A stretch of DNA of 17,176 bases from Methanoregula sp. (GTDB taxonomy: Archaea; Halobacteriota; Methanomicrobia; Methanomicrobiales; Methanospirillaceae): the NCBI GenBank assembly GCA_023228295.1, contig JALOBP010000067.1:1-17176 (forward strand). The letters run 5' to 3'. A model generated the notes under the pieces. That model searched no databases. It saw only the letters and a program-made list of their open reading frames with translations, and had not been told where the DNA came from. The position numbers and the translations under genes are program-made. Below are positions 1 to 6,399 of the stretch, piece by piece. The first letter of the stretch is position 1, and each line of letters opens with the position of its first letter.

Positions 1-100
1 TATACATTCCTGAGATTTCAAAGGCGCTCACGGATGGAACGACAAATACCATCAGGACCATCAGTCCTGCCAGTATCGATAGTTTCAGAGATCTGTTCAT
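1..100 (-). CDS. Secreted paralogue family protein, N-terminal fragment (cut by window edge)
   Basis: Only the first 33 codons are in the window. They encode a signal peptide (Lys/Arg n-region, hydrophobic core rich in Leu/Val, cleavage near VSA) followed by FEISGMY, almost the same as the start of the gene at 1595-2296; the DNA is also closely similar over this stretch. The ATG at 98-100 is supported by an upstream GGAAGTGA Shine-Dalgarno-like sequence with 6-nt spacing, identical in the other copy. The product is therefore expected to be an exported protein with the KWLNEHWGE-type domain. Its function is unknown. It lies downstream of the propeller gene (324-1559) on the same strand but has its own promoter at 208-266. 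Confidence 0.8.
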   Translation of the reverse strand, partial: MNRSLKLSILAGLMVLMVFVVPSVSAFEISGMY

Positions 101-207
101 GGTGTTTCACTTCCATTCCTGTCGGTTTTAATCCCCCAACCAAACTGGTCTGCTGTTCAGACCTGAGAGGGATGAAGATTACAGGGGTAATCCACTTCCC
201 TGGGCCT

Positions 208-266
208 AAACGATCACAAAATGGGATATAATATTAAAAACGTTTTATTCCAAAACAGTCTACACA
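208..266 (-). promoter_or_regulatory. Promoter and shared upstream element of the left paralogue
   Basis: A 59-bp block that matches 2407-2465 at 55 of 59 positions, although the roughly 90 nt between each block and its start codon have diverged. Read on the minus strand it contains the shared element TGTAGA, two variable bases, GTTTTGGAATAA (245-266), then a TATA-like TTTTTAATATTA (229-240). Start of transcription would fall near 205-210, leaving a leader of about 110 nt, which is long for an archaeal gene. Confidence 0.65.
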
Positions 267-305
267 CTACCCCCACGATTCCTGCCGGTTTTCAGTATTA
301 CCGTC

Positions 306-312
306 AAAAAAA
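306..312 (-). terminator. Oligo-T terminator after the propeller gene
   Basis: Seven consecutive T on the minus strand, 11 nt after the stop codon at 324. Archaeal RNA polymerase commonly stops at such oligo-T runs without a hairpin. It would separate the propeller gene from the left paralogue downstream. Confidence 0.45.
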
Positions 313-323
313 GGATTGGCCGG

Positions 324-1559
324 TCATCGTTTCTTTTTCAGCAGTGCACAACCTGCGATGCCGGCCATGAGAGATGACACAATCGTGACGGGACCGACCG
401 GGCTTTCCGCAGAAGTGGGATTCTGCTGCGGGGAACTCTGCGTTTCAGTTTTTACCTCAGTGGTGACTGAAGATATCCCGGGTAAATTCTCTTCGGAAAC
501 GGTAGTCAGCCAGAATGATGCCGGCCTGAATTTATTCCAGACAACCCGTCCCTTGTCAAAGTCTGAGATCCCGTCTACTTCTGATGCATGGTCACTGAAG
601 GTTCCGGTCCCGATATCGTAGACTCGGATTGTACCGATATCTGTATTGTTATAATCAACTCTCGGCTTTTTTACCCAGACAATGGTATTTCCGGAAATGT
701 GGGGGACTATCAGAGGTGCAGTGTATGAGATTTCGATAGAACGGGTCTTCCCTGAGACGAGATTTGTCAGCCGGATATCATAGGATTCGCCCCCTACGGG
801 AACACCCTTGATGTAATACGGCTCTTTTGCGCGCATCTCCCATACCGCGTAGTCCCCGGATAGGTCACCATACCCGCCAGTCTGGACGGATTTGCTTTCC
901 GGTATGATGGAATCCTCCCCGGTAGAGATCGTGTAGATATGAATCTCCCGCCCGGGTTCCCGATCAACACGATTACCTCCCCACAGGATCCGATCACCCT
1001 CGATGGCAAGGCCATGGATAGAATTATGGGTCGTGACGATGGTCGAAAAAGAACCTGTAGACCTTGTATAAAGAATGAGTTTCGTTTCATCCACCCCTCC
1101 ACGCATCACGACATGATCGCCATCTGCAACAATCTTCGTGACCCGTTGCTGCGGACCATTAGTTACATAAATAACTCGTTTTTCCCCGGTACTAAGATCA
1201 AATTCATAGACCGTTTCATTCCGCCAGTACGTGGTTTCAGATTTGTCATACTCCGTGTAGTATACCCGGCCGTCAGAGATTTCCAGTGCGTCAAGATCTG
1301 TTGTCTGGCTCGTAAGGGGGACACTCTTAAAAAAAGTTCCATCGGTGTGATATACCTTGATTGCCGGAGGGCTGGAACTGCTCACGTATGTAGCGATGAT
1401 GTTGTTGTCGATATGAGCATCAGTCCAGTCCATGATCGATCCTTTCTGTGATATGAGAATGTCTGATGATACAGCAAGACAGGGAGAAATGAAGATAATC
1501 AGAAGAAATGAAAAAATCAGAAAAGTGTAACGATTCGAAGAATTCATGAACGACATCAT
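324..1559 (-). CDS. Membrane-anchored surface protein with TolB-like beta-propeller
   Basis: The product has an N-terminal signal peptide (hydrophobic run ending PCLAVSS), a long extracellular body and a C-terminal anchor: a Pro/Ser-rich linker, one hydrophobic helix and a KKKR tail. The body contains repeated blade-like units of about 45-60 residues, each with a G-hydrophobic-hydrophobic-W or Y core (ILWGG, YAVWEM, TIVWVKK, RVVWNK) followed by a short strand ending in Y-x-I-x-TG, as in TolB-like propellers of methanogen cell-surface proteins. Propellers of this kind usually bind proteins or polysaccharide; no ligand can be named. The gene follows the paralogue at 1595-2296 in the same direction and may be co-transcribed. 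The start is uncertain: the reading frame is open to 1619, with ATG codons at 1595 (overlapping the upstream stop as TGATG), 1559 and 1547. I chose 1559 because it leaves a normal n-region before the signal peptide. Confidence 0.75.
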   Translation of the reverse strand: MMSFMNSSNRYTFLIFSFLLIIFISPCLAVSSDILISQKGSIMDWTDAHIDNNIIATYVSSSSPPAIKVYHTDGTFFKSVPLTSQTTDLDALEISDGRVYYTEYDKSETTYWRNETVYEFDLSTGEKRVIYVTNGPQQRVTKIVADGDHVVMRGGVDETKLILYTRSTGSFSTIVTTHNSIHGLAIEGDRILWGGNRVDREPGREIHIYTISTGEDSIIPESKSVQTGGYGDLSGDYAVWEMRAKEPYYIKGVPVGGESYDIRLTNLVSGKTRSIEISYTAPLIVPHISGNTIVWVKKPRVDYNNTDIGTIRVYDIGTGTFSDHASEVDGISDFDKGRVVWNKFRPASFWLTTVSEENLPGISSVTTEVKTETQSSPQQNPTSAESPVGPVTIVSSLMAGIAGCALLKKKR

Positions 1560-1568
1560 GGTTTCTCT

Positions 1569-1577
1569 AAAAAAAAA
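1569..1577 (-). terminator. Possible oligo-T terminator/attenuator between two genes
   Basis: Nine T in a row on the minus strand, 17 nt after the stop at 1595 and 9 nt before the preferred start of the propeller gene. It could end part of the transcripts of the upstream gene and so lower expression of the downstream gene. If translation begins at the 1595 ATG instead, the run lies inside the coding region (a Phe-rich stretch). Confidence 0.3.
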
Positions 1578-1594
1578 TGATTGGTTCATCATCA

Positions 1595-2296
1595 TCAGTA
1601 GAGGTATGAAGAAGACCACGTGCTCGCAGTATGATCCGGACTTGTTGATTGTCCTACGGTCTGGGATTGGTACAGAGTTCCACTGACCGGCGTGAAAACG
1701 CCCGATGTAATGAGAGTCAGTCGTGGATTGTTGGTATAATCAAATCTCTGTTTATATGATGTCTGCAACAAATTTCCATCGCCGTGCAACTTGGCTTCAA
1801 CTATGAAGTGATCGATATGCCCTGTGTGTCCGTACACCGCCCCGTTCCCTCCATAGGTAATATACGTTCCATCGTATTCAACAGGATCCGCATTAACGAT
1901 AATACCAGACCGCAGGGACTTAATCCTGCCACTTTCGATCCCGGCAAGGATCGATCCGTCCGGATCCTCGACAAGCTTATTGTTCTCATCAAAGATCTTG
2001 GGACCGGGTGTGACAACCTCCGGGGGATATCGCTCTCCCCAGTAATAATGCTGGCTCCACACGTTTTCAAGCACTTTTGAATCAACGTTTGCCTTGATCT
2101 TCTCATAGTCTTCCGGAGCGTATGCGATCTTCGCCAGCTCGCCCAGCGTGATCTTCTCACCCCAGTGTTCATTCAGCCATTTCTGTCCTTCCTCCGTGTA
2201 CATACCTGATATTTCAAAGGCGCTCACAGAAGGAACGGCCAAGACCAGCAGGACCATCAGTCCTGCCAGTAATGATAGTTTCAGAGATTTGTTCAT
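1595..2296 (-). CDS. Secreted protein of unknown function, KWLNEHWGE paralogue family
   Basis: A 233-aa exported protein. Residues 1-26 form a signal peptide (cleavage near VSA|FE). Residues 27-92 form a domain shared with the plus-strand gene at 2673-3389: FEISG, TEEG, KWLNEHWGE, IKANV and WSQ-YYWG-R-P occur in both, in the same order and spacing. The rest (about 93-233) does not match the paralogue in an obvious way; it contains a Gly/His-rich segment (YGHTGHIDHF) and ends in a Ser/Thr-rich tail without membrane anchor. I do not recognise the family and assign no function. The start is supported by GGAAGTGA upstream with 6-nt spacing. The gene has a leader of about 110 nt and the shared promoter element. 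It is divergent from the 2673 gene and is followed by the beta-propeller gene. Confidence 0.8.
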   Translation of the reverse strand: MNKSLKLSLLAGLMVLLVLAVPSVSAFEISGMYTEEGQKWLNEHWGEKITLGELAKIAYAPEDYEKIKANVDSKVLENVWSQHYYWGERYPPEVVTPGPKIFDENNKLVEDPDGSILAGIESGRIKSLRSGIIVNADPVEYDGTYITYGGNGAVYGHTGHIDHFIVEAKLHGDGNLLQTSYKQRFDYTNNPRLTLITSGVFTPVSGTLYQSQTVGQSTSPDHTASTWSSSYLY

Positions 2297-2406
2297 GGTG
2301 TTTCACTTCCATTCCGGGCCGGGTTTTCCATTTCAAACCCGTCCGGGTTTTTGAGTCCAGATCTGTGAAGTGCCGGGAAACTGGGGAGTTTCGGTAGCTT
2401 CGACCC

Positions 2407-2465
2407 AAACGATCACAAAATGGGATGTAATATTAAAAACGTTTTATTCCAAAACCCTCTACATA
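2407..2465 (-). promoter_or_regulatory. Promoter and shared upstream element of the 1595-2296 gene
   Basis: Second copy of the 59-bp block at 208-266 (55 of 59 identical). On the minus strand it reads TGTAGA, GG, GTTTTGGAATAA (2444-2465), then TATA-like TTTTTAATATTA at about 2428-2439, predicting initiation near 2405-2410. The leader from there to the ATG at 2296 is about 110 nt. Confidence 0.65.
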
Positions 2466-2580
2466 GTTTTTCGAAAAAAAACTGGAATTTTTGATTTGAT
2501 GAGATCCTGAAACAAAATTTTCCTTCCAAATCACGCAGGAGAGCTCCTTGACTCTTGAATATTGGACTTCTCTCGGGATC
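2466..2580. other. Centre of the divergent intergenic region; no gene seen
   Basis: The whole gap between the divergent starts is 2297-2672 (376 nt). It holds the leader and promoter of the minus gene (2297-2465), this AT-rich centre, and the plus promoter with its short leader (2581-2672). In the centre I see several A and T runs but no open reading frame with a credible start, no RNA gene and no strong palindrome. Confidence 0.5.
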
Positions 2581-2617
2581 TGTGTAGACCGTTTTGGAAT
2601 AATCTATTTATCTACAC
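2581..2617 (+). promoter_or_regulatory. Promoter of the 2673-4208 operon with shared element and inverted repeat
   Basis: The plus strand carries TGTAGA, CC, GTTTTGGAATAA (22-bp element at 2581-2602), the same as at the two minus-strand paralogue promoters. It runs directly into a TATA-like TCTATTTATC (2603-2612). A perfect 7-bp inverted repeat, GTGTAGA at 2582-2588 and TCTACAC at 2611-2617, brackets the TATA box. Initiation is predicted near 2633-2637, giving a leader of about 40 nt. The geometry suits a dimeric regulator that blocks or recruits TBP/TFB. Confidence 0.6.
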
Positions 2618-2672
2618 GTTCGGAATACTGGATCAATTATCCGGGGCCTAAAAAAGAAAGAGTTGGATCCAG

Positions 2673-3389
2673 ATGAAGAAAAAAATCACGATTTTTGGAT
2701 TAATCATTCTTATCCTGATCTTAATACCCGGAACTGCCGCTTTCGAGATATCGGGCACATCTACGGAAGAAGGTGTTAAGTGGCTGAACGAGCACTGGGG
2801 GGAGAATATCACTATGGGACAATATGAACAAATTACCGAGGAACCGGAAGTTATTGAGCAGATAAAAGCGAACGTTCCAAAAGAGCAGCTCGATGCGATC
2901 TGGAGCCAGCCGTACTACTGGGGCAGCCGTCATCCCTGGGGCGCGGAGAAAAACACGGAATGTCCCTACGGTGCCAATGTCTGGGAAGACTCCCGTCCGC
3001 TGAACATTAAAAAGCTGAATTTTTCACAGAAACAAGAGATGGGGATCGAAAATGCCGTCACTGACAAGAACGGCTGCCGGATCATCGGGTATATGGATCA
3101 GTTGATAATGCAGGGCGAGAAGAGACCCTTCCATCGATTGATGCCATCGAATCTCACCCGGTTCACCTACGATCTCTTCTGGCAGGATCAGCAAAATTCC
3201 CTGAAGCTTTCCATCTTTGCCCCGGATGGGATGATGGGGCCGTACTATGATAACAGCGACGGGATTGTAAATGGCAGGATCTATGTTCAGGTCTCACGTG
3301 AAGAAGGTATTTCACCGGGAGACTGGTATGCGGTCGTTGAGGGAGAACGAGTCAATGGCACGCAGCAGTTCATGCTGCTGGTGGTCTGA
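2673..3389 (+). CDS. Secreted protein, KWLNEHWGE paralogue family with PPC-like C-terminus
   Basis: A 238-aa exported protein. Residues 1-23 are a signal peptide (KKK n-region, Ile/Leu core, cleavage near TAA|FE). Residues 24-88 match the domain of the 1595-2296 product (FEISG, TEEG, KWLNEHWGE, IKANV, WSQ-YYWG-R-P). The C-terminal part, about 158-238, looks like a beta-sandwich of the pre-peptidase C-terminal (PPC) type: a Leu/Phe strand, SLKLSIFAPDG, GPYYDNSDGIVNGRIYV, then GDWYAVVEGE and a final strand. PPC-like domains occur in many secreted proteins and are not catalytic. Three Cys (97, 135 and others absent from the paralogue) are seen. The following regulator gene starts 18 nt downstream, so the two probably form an operon. 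Function unknown. Confidence 0.8.
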   Translation: MKKKITIFGLIILILILIPGTAAFEISGTSTEEGVKWLNEHWGENITMGQYEQITEEPEVIEQIKANVPKEQLDAIWSQPYYWGSRHPWGAEKNTECPYGANVWEDSRPLNIKKLNFSQKQEMGIENAVTDKNGCRIIGYMDQLIMQGEKRPFHRLMPSNLTRFTYDLFWQDQQNSLKLSIFAPDGMMGPYYDNSDGIVNGRIYVQVSREEGISPGDWYAVVEGERVNGTQQFMLLVV

Positions 3390-3407
3390 GGAAGGAGGGA
3401 TGAGAAC

Positions 3408-4208
3408 GTGCAGAAACTATTCAGATGTCTGACAATCGCTCTGATAATTCTCCTGGCTATAGTCTCCGCGGCTGCAGCTGAATCGGGAGGTTACATAGTC
3501 AGACCGGCCTATGATCTTTACCCTGAATACAGCGAACTCTACTTTACTCCGCATTCCCCGGATACCGTACTTCTCAATGATCCGGTACCGACCCCCATCA
3601 GCCTTGCCGATCTCCCTCCTTGGATCCTTGTTATTATCGGCCTCACTGCGGTAACCCCGGGAATAATCTATACTACAAAATATCTTTCCGCTGCCAACCT
3701 TCCCCTCATCGGCGGATTCAAACGAATTTCCGATAAGAATATTTTCCAGAATACCTCCCGTAAAGCAATATACGAGTGCGTGAAGGAAAATCCCGGGGTT
3801 CAGCTGGCAGATATGGAACGTTCAACCGGGTTTTCCTACAAGAACCTGATTTACCATATCAATCTCCTGAAAAATTTCAGGAAGATCACTTCTTCGGAAT
3901 GTAAAAACACCGAGCGCTTTTTTGAAAATTCAGGAAAATTTTCCCCTGAAGAACGTGCGATCATCATGCACCTGAAACACCCCTGCGGGGGAAAAATCCT
4001 GGCAACAATCGCACGATACCCTGGCATATCACGCAACGAGATCAGTACTCGTATTGGAATTTCCGGCCCTTCAGTCAGCTGGCATATGCATTTCCTGTTA
4101 CACGACCGGATCATCGAGCAGGAAAAAGAGGGAAATACCGTCCGGCACTATCTGCGGGATCCAATGATTGAAATTTATCAGCGGTATGCTTCGATAATTG
4201 CTGAATAA
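3408..4208 (+). CDS. Membrane-tethered transcriptional regulator with two winged-helix domains
   Basis: A 266-aa protein. Residues 1-24 resemble a signal peptide or first membrane helix, 25-69 would lie outside, 70-91 are a membrane helix (PPWILVIIGLTAVTPGIIY), and 114-266 lie in the cytoplasm. The cytoplasmic part has two winged helix-turn-helix units: about 114-172 (NPGVQLADMERSTGFSYKNLIYHI) and about 178-255 (YPGISRNEISTRIGISGPSVSWHM), the layout of ArsR/MarR-like membrane regulators common in methanogens. It presumably senses something at the membrane and binds DNA there. The start is GTG: GGAGGG at 3394-3399 sits 8 nt upstream, while the nearer ATG at 3400 is out of frame. It lies directly behind the 2673 gene and is the only DNA-binding protein in the window, so it is the natural candidate reader of the shared promoter element. 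Confidence 0.85.
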   Translation: MQKLFRCLTIALIILLAIVSAAAAESGGYIVRPAYDLYPEYSELYFTPHSPDTVLLNDPVPTPISLADLPPWILVIIGLTAVTPGIIYTTKYLSAANLPLIGGFKRISDKNIFQNTSRKAIYECVKENPGVQLADMERSTGFSYKNLIYHINLLKNFRKITSSECKNTERFFENSGKFSPEERAIIMHLKHPCGGKILATIARYPGISRNEISTRIGISGPSVSWHMHFLLHDRIIEQEKEGNTVRHYLRDPMIEIYQRYASIIAE

Positions 4209-4398
4209 AAAATGCAATAGAGGATTTCCAAATCATTCACAGTTCCAACATCGGGAATGTTCTTGGTTATCTCCCAAGGATTCGTTTGCGGGTTGCATTG
4301 CATTCCAGGGTGCGTAATAAAAACCGGCTGGAACAGAAATCATGAGAATTGAATGCCATATCGCAAGGCCGATTTCGAAATATTGATTATTCAATGAA

Positions 4399-4406
4399 TA
4401 TAAAAT
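4399..4406 (+). promoter_or_regulatory. TATA box of the 4429-9986 operon, leaderless type
   Basis: TATAAAAT lies in an AT-only stretch with its centre 26 nt before the ATG at 4429, the usual archaeal distance between TATA box and start of transcription. Transcription would begin at or next to the start codon. No good ribosome binding site precedes that codon, which fits a leaderless message. A 14-bp palindrome (ATTGA TTAT TCAAT, 4382-4395) sits just upstream. The rest of the gap 4209-4398 holds nothing I can name. Confidence 0.5.
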
Positions 4407-4428
4407 AAATAAAAAGGGTACCGGGATT

Positions 4429-5361
4429 ATGGATTCATCTGCCAAAAAAACTCCTATCAGCATCCCGCTGGCGATCTGCATCGTGACCATTTTTTGCGGG
4501 ATTGTACTCATTCTGTCCTTCCAGGGAACCCGCATTCCCATTGGCACCTGTGGGCACGAAACCCTCCCGATGTCCTTTTCAACCGATATCGAGCCGTCGT
4601 TTGGGACCAGTTTCCTTGAGGAGTTTGGGGCAGGTGAACCAGATGCCGGCCGGCACCTGCCGCCAATAATCGACTATCCTTTACGAAAACAGGCCATCGA
4701 TGATCTCATGAAACGTGCACGTATCATCACATCCGAAGATTCGATCATCGGGTTCTATGAACTCCCGGGTTCCCGGCTCGTTCTCATTGATCGGGAGACG
4801 AGTGTGGCAGAGATTGTCGCGAACGGTGATGGCATACAGGTCTACAATCTGGTACCGGAACCGGTGGGGAGCCGGCATTTCGGGGCCGATGAGTCCGGAC
4901 CTGCACCGTATGGCCCTGATCTGTCGTCATCTGGAAATACCGTCACGATAACGCGGATTGATATCCTCCTTCCCGGGCCGGGAAATGTCACCACACCCCT
5001 GTATATTGTAAGAAAGACCATGACCGAACAGATTTATTATTCGGATAGAACGCCTCTTGCATTTATCTCTACGACCGGGACATTTTACGCCAGATACGGA
5101 GAGCGGATTGACCATATTGTCAGCAGCGGTCAGGTAATTACCGATCCCCAATGGGCGCTGTGCTCTGAAGGATTTAATATTTCCATGGACGGCGGCAGGA
5201 TGGGGGAGCTCTCCCATAAGGTCAGGTTTGCGCGGGACTCTGACCGTGTGGAGCACGTGCACTACATCGCCACTTCGCCTTACATCCAAATCCACGATGT
5301 CAACGCGGCACGCAGTGCGAGTTATTGGATGTCCCGCGACAGCTCAGGATGCAACTGCTGA
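4429..5361 (+). CDS. N-terminally anchored extracellular protein of unknown function
   Basis: A 310-aa protein with a short Lys-containing cytoplasmic start, a membrane helix at about 10-31 (ISIPLAICIVTIFCGIVLILSF) and an extracytoplasmic remainder of about 275 residues. No cleavage site is evident, so it is probably anchored by the helix. The body has alternating strand-like segments and no motif I recognise; two Cys lie near the membrane (23 and 41) and the protein ends in SGCNC. It is the first gene of the six-gene run ending at 9986; the next start is 12 nt downstream. All genes of the run encode exported or membrane products, suggesting a shared cell-surface role, but I assign no function. 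Confidence 0.8.
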   Translation: MDSSAKKTPISIPLAICIVTIFCGIVLILSFQGTRIPIGTCGHETLPMSFSTDIEPSFGTSFLEEFGAGEPDAGRHLPPIIDYPLRKQAIDDLMKRARIITSEDSIIGFYELPGSRLVLIDRETSVAEIVANGDGIQVYNLVPEPVGSRHFGADESGPAPYGPDLSSSGNTVTITRIDILLPGPGNVTTPLYIVRKTMTEQIYYSDRTPLAFISTTGTFYARYGERIDHIVSSGQVITDPQWALCSEGFNISMDGGRMGELSHKVRFARDSDRVEHVHYIATSPYIQIHDVNAARSASYWMSRDSSGCNC

Positions 5362-5373
5362 TGAGGGCGTGAG

Positions 5374-6357
5374 ATGAGAACCATCAAGATCCATTACCCG
5401 ACTCTTGTCGCATTGCTGCTGGCAGCTCTTGCGATATTTCCGATGGCCGGTGCAGATAACAATACAACGGACCCGTATCATTATCTGACGAATGCGGATC
5501 ATCTTGCCGGGCCAAGGGACATGTCGATGTATAATCCGGTTATCACTCCGGTGCCGTTCCGGACCATGAACACGACAACCGCCCGCCTCTACCCGAATAT
5601 GACCGCGTGCGGAAAGGACGGGTGCCTTCCGAAGAGTACTGCCTGCCCGTTTCCGTTCATTCCCTGTGAGTTCCCCCTGACGGTGATGGTCGTGTATTCT
5701 GTGAATACCACACGGCCGGACCCGGTCGGACCTGTTGTCGCATACAGCGTAAGCGGGTGGCCGCTGCAGAATCCGGTTTATATCATTCCTGCAGGGGAAA
5801 CCGACATTACTCTGCCGTTCCCCTTCTTCCAGCCCCGGATTGATCCCCCGCCGAAAGAGTTTTTGAAAACTGCGATCCCTATCCCCACCCCCTTCCCCGT
5901 CACGAGTCCGACTCCTGATTTCAGCACGATCACCCCGGCCCCGGCCGATGATGAAAACCTCACCGCACGGATCGAAATTGACCGGGATATCATCCCTGCC
6001 AACGACACAATATCGTTCCGTTTTGTAAATCAGGGCGATCACAAGCTCATCTTCATATGTGGAGATCCTTACCACATCGAACGACAGCAGGAGGGAGAAT
6101 GGATCCGGGTTGCCGGCGCCGGTGGCACCATGGGATTCTGGAGCCTGAAACCCGGTGAGACGAGTAAGAACTTCTCATTGAATACTGCAAAACCCAATGG
6201 ACTTACCCTCTTTGAAAACCTGACAACGGAACAATACTACACCTTCTCACCAGGCAGGTACCGCATCGGCCTTGAAGCGCTCATCTCGGTAAACAAACCC
6301 GGCCAGGAAGTATCCGCAACTTACACGCGGGAATTTGTGATCCGGCCGGTGATATGA
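5374..6357 (+). CDS. Secreted protein with Pro/Thr linker and Ig-like C-terminal domain
   Basis: A 327-aa product. Residues 1-27 are a signal peptide (cleavage near MAGA|DN). The segment to about 160 contains four Cys (79, 84, 91, 98) that could form two disulfides and a Pro-rich surface. Residues about 164-192 are a Pro/Thr/Ser-rich linker. Residues about 196-325 look like an immunoglobulin-type beta-sandwich: paired strands around PANDTISFRFVNQG, HIERQQEGEWIRV, LKPGETSKNFSL and GRYRIGLEA, the order seen in bacterial Ig-like domains of the Big_14 kind (tentative). Such domains are structural or adhesive. The N-terminal part is unrecognised. The start is 12 nt after the previous stop, with GAGG about 7 nt before the ATG. 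Confidence 0.78.
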   Translation: MRTIKIHYPTLVALLLAALAIFPMAGADNNTTDPYHYLTNADHLAGPRDMSMYNPVITPVPFRTMNTTTARLYPNMTACGKDGCLPKSTACPFPFIPCEFPLTVMVVYSVNTTRPDPVGPVVAYSVSGWPLQNPVYIIPAGETDITLPFPFFQPRIDPPPKEFLKTAIPIPTPFPVTSPTPDFSTITPAPADDENLTARIEIDRDIIPANDTISFRFVNQGDHKLIFICGDPYHIERQQEGEWIRVAGAGGTMGFWSLKPGETSKNFSLNTAKPNGLTLFENLTTEQYYTFSPGRYRIGLEALISVNKPGQEVSATYTREFVIRPVI

Positions 6358-6399
6358 GATGTTTCTTAACGTCATGGTATCCGATTGGAGAATCCTGAA

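Noticed and set aside
2148..2354. Small plus-strand frames over the paralogue starts (also 34-231)
   Set aside because: They are antisense to signal-peptide coding regions and leaders, and their similarity to each other is only a result of the duplicated minus-strand genes.
3400..3432. ATG start for the regulator gene at 3400
   Set aside because: It is out of frame with the regulator and stops after ten codons; GTG at 3408 is correctly spaced from GGAGGG.
4242..4264. Imperfect inverted repeat AACAT/ATGTT after the regulator gene
   Set aside because: Arms of only 5 bp with no T run; too weak to call a terminator or operator.
4233..4547. 104-aa minus-strand reading frame covering the gap before 4429
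   Set aside because: It runs into the start of the plus-strand gene and over its promoter, and the translation shows no recognisable domain or signal.
5344..6075. 243-aa minus-strand reading frame
   Set aside because: Arg-rich, low-complexity translation lying wholly opposite the Ig-like secreted protein gene; no promoter or ribosome binding site.
6385..6399. TTG start for the lipoprotein gene
   Set aside because: The TTG overlaps the GGAG ribosome binding site of the better ATG at 6400.
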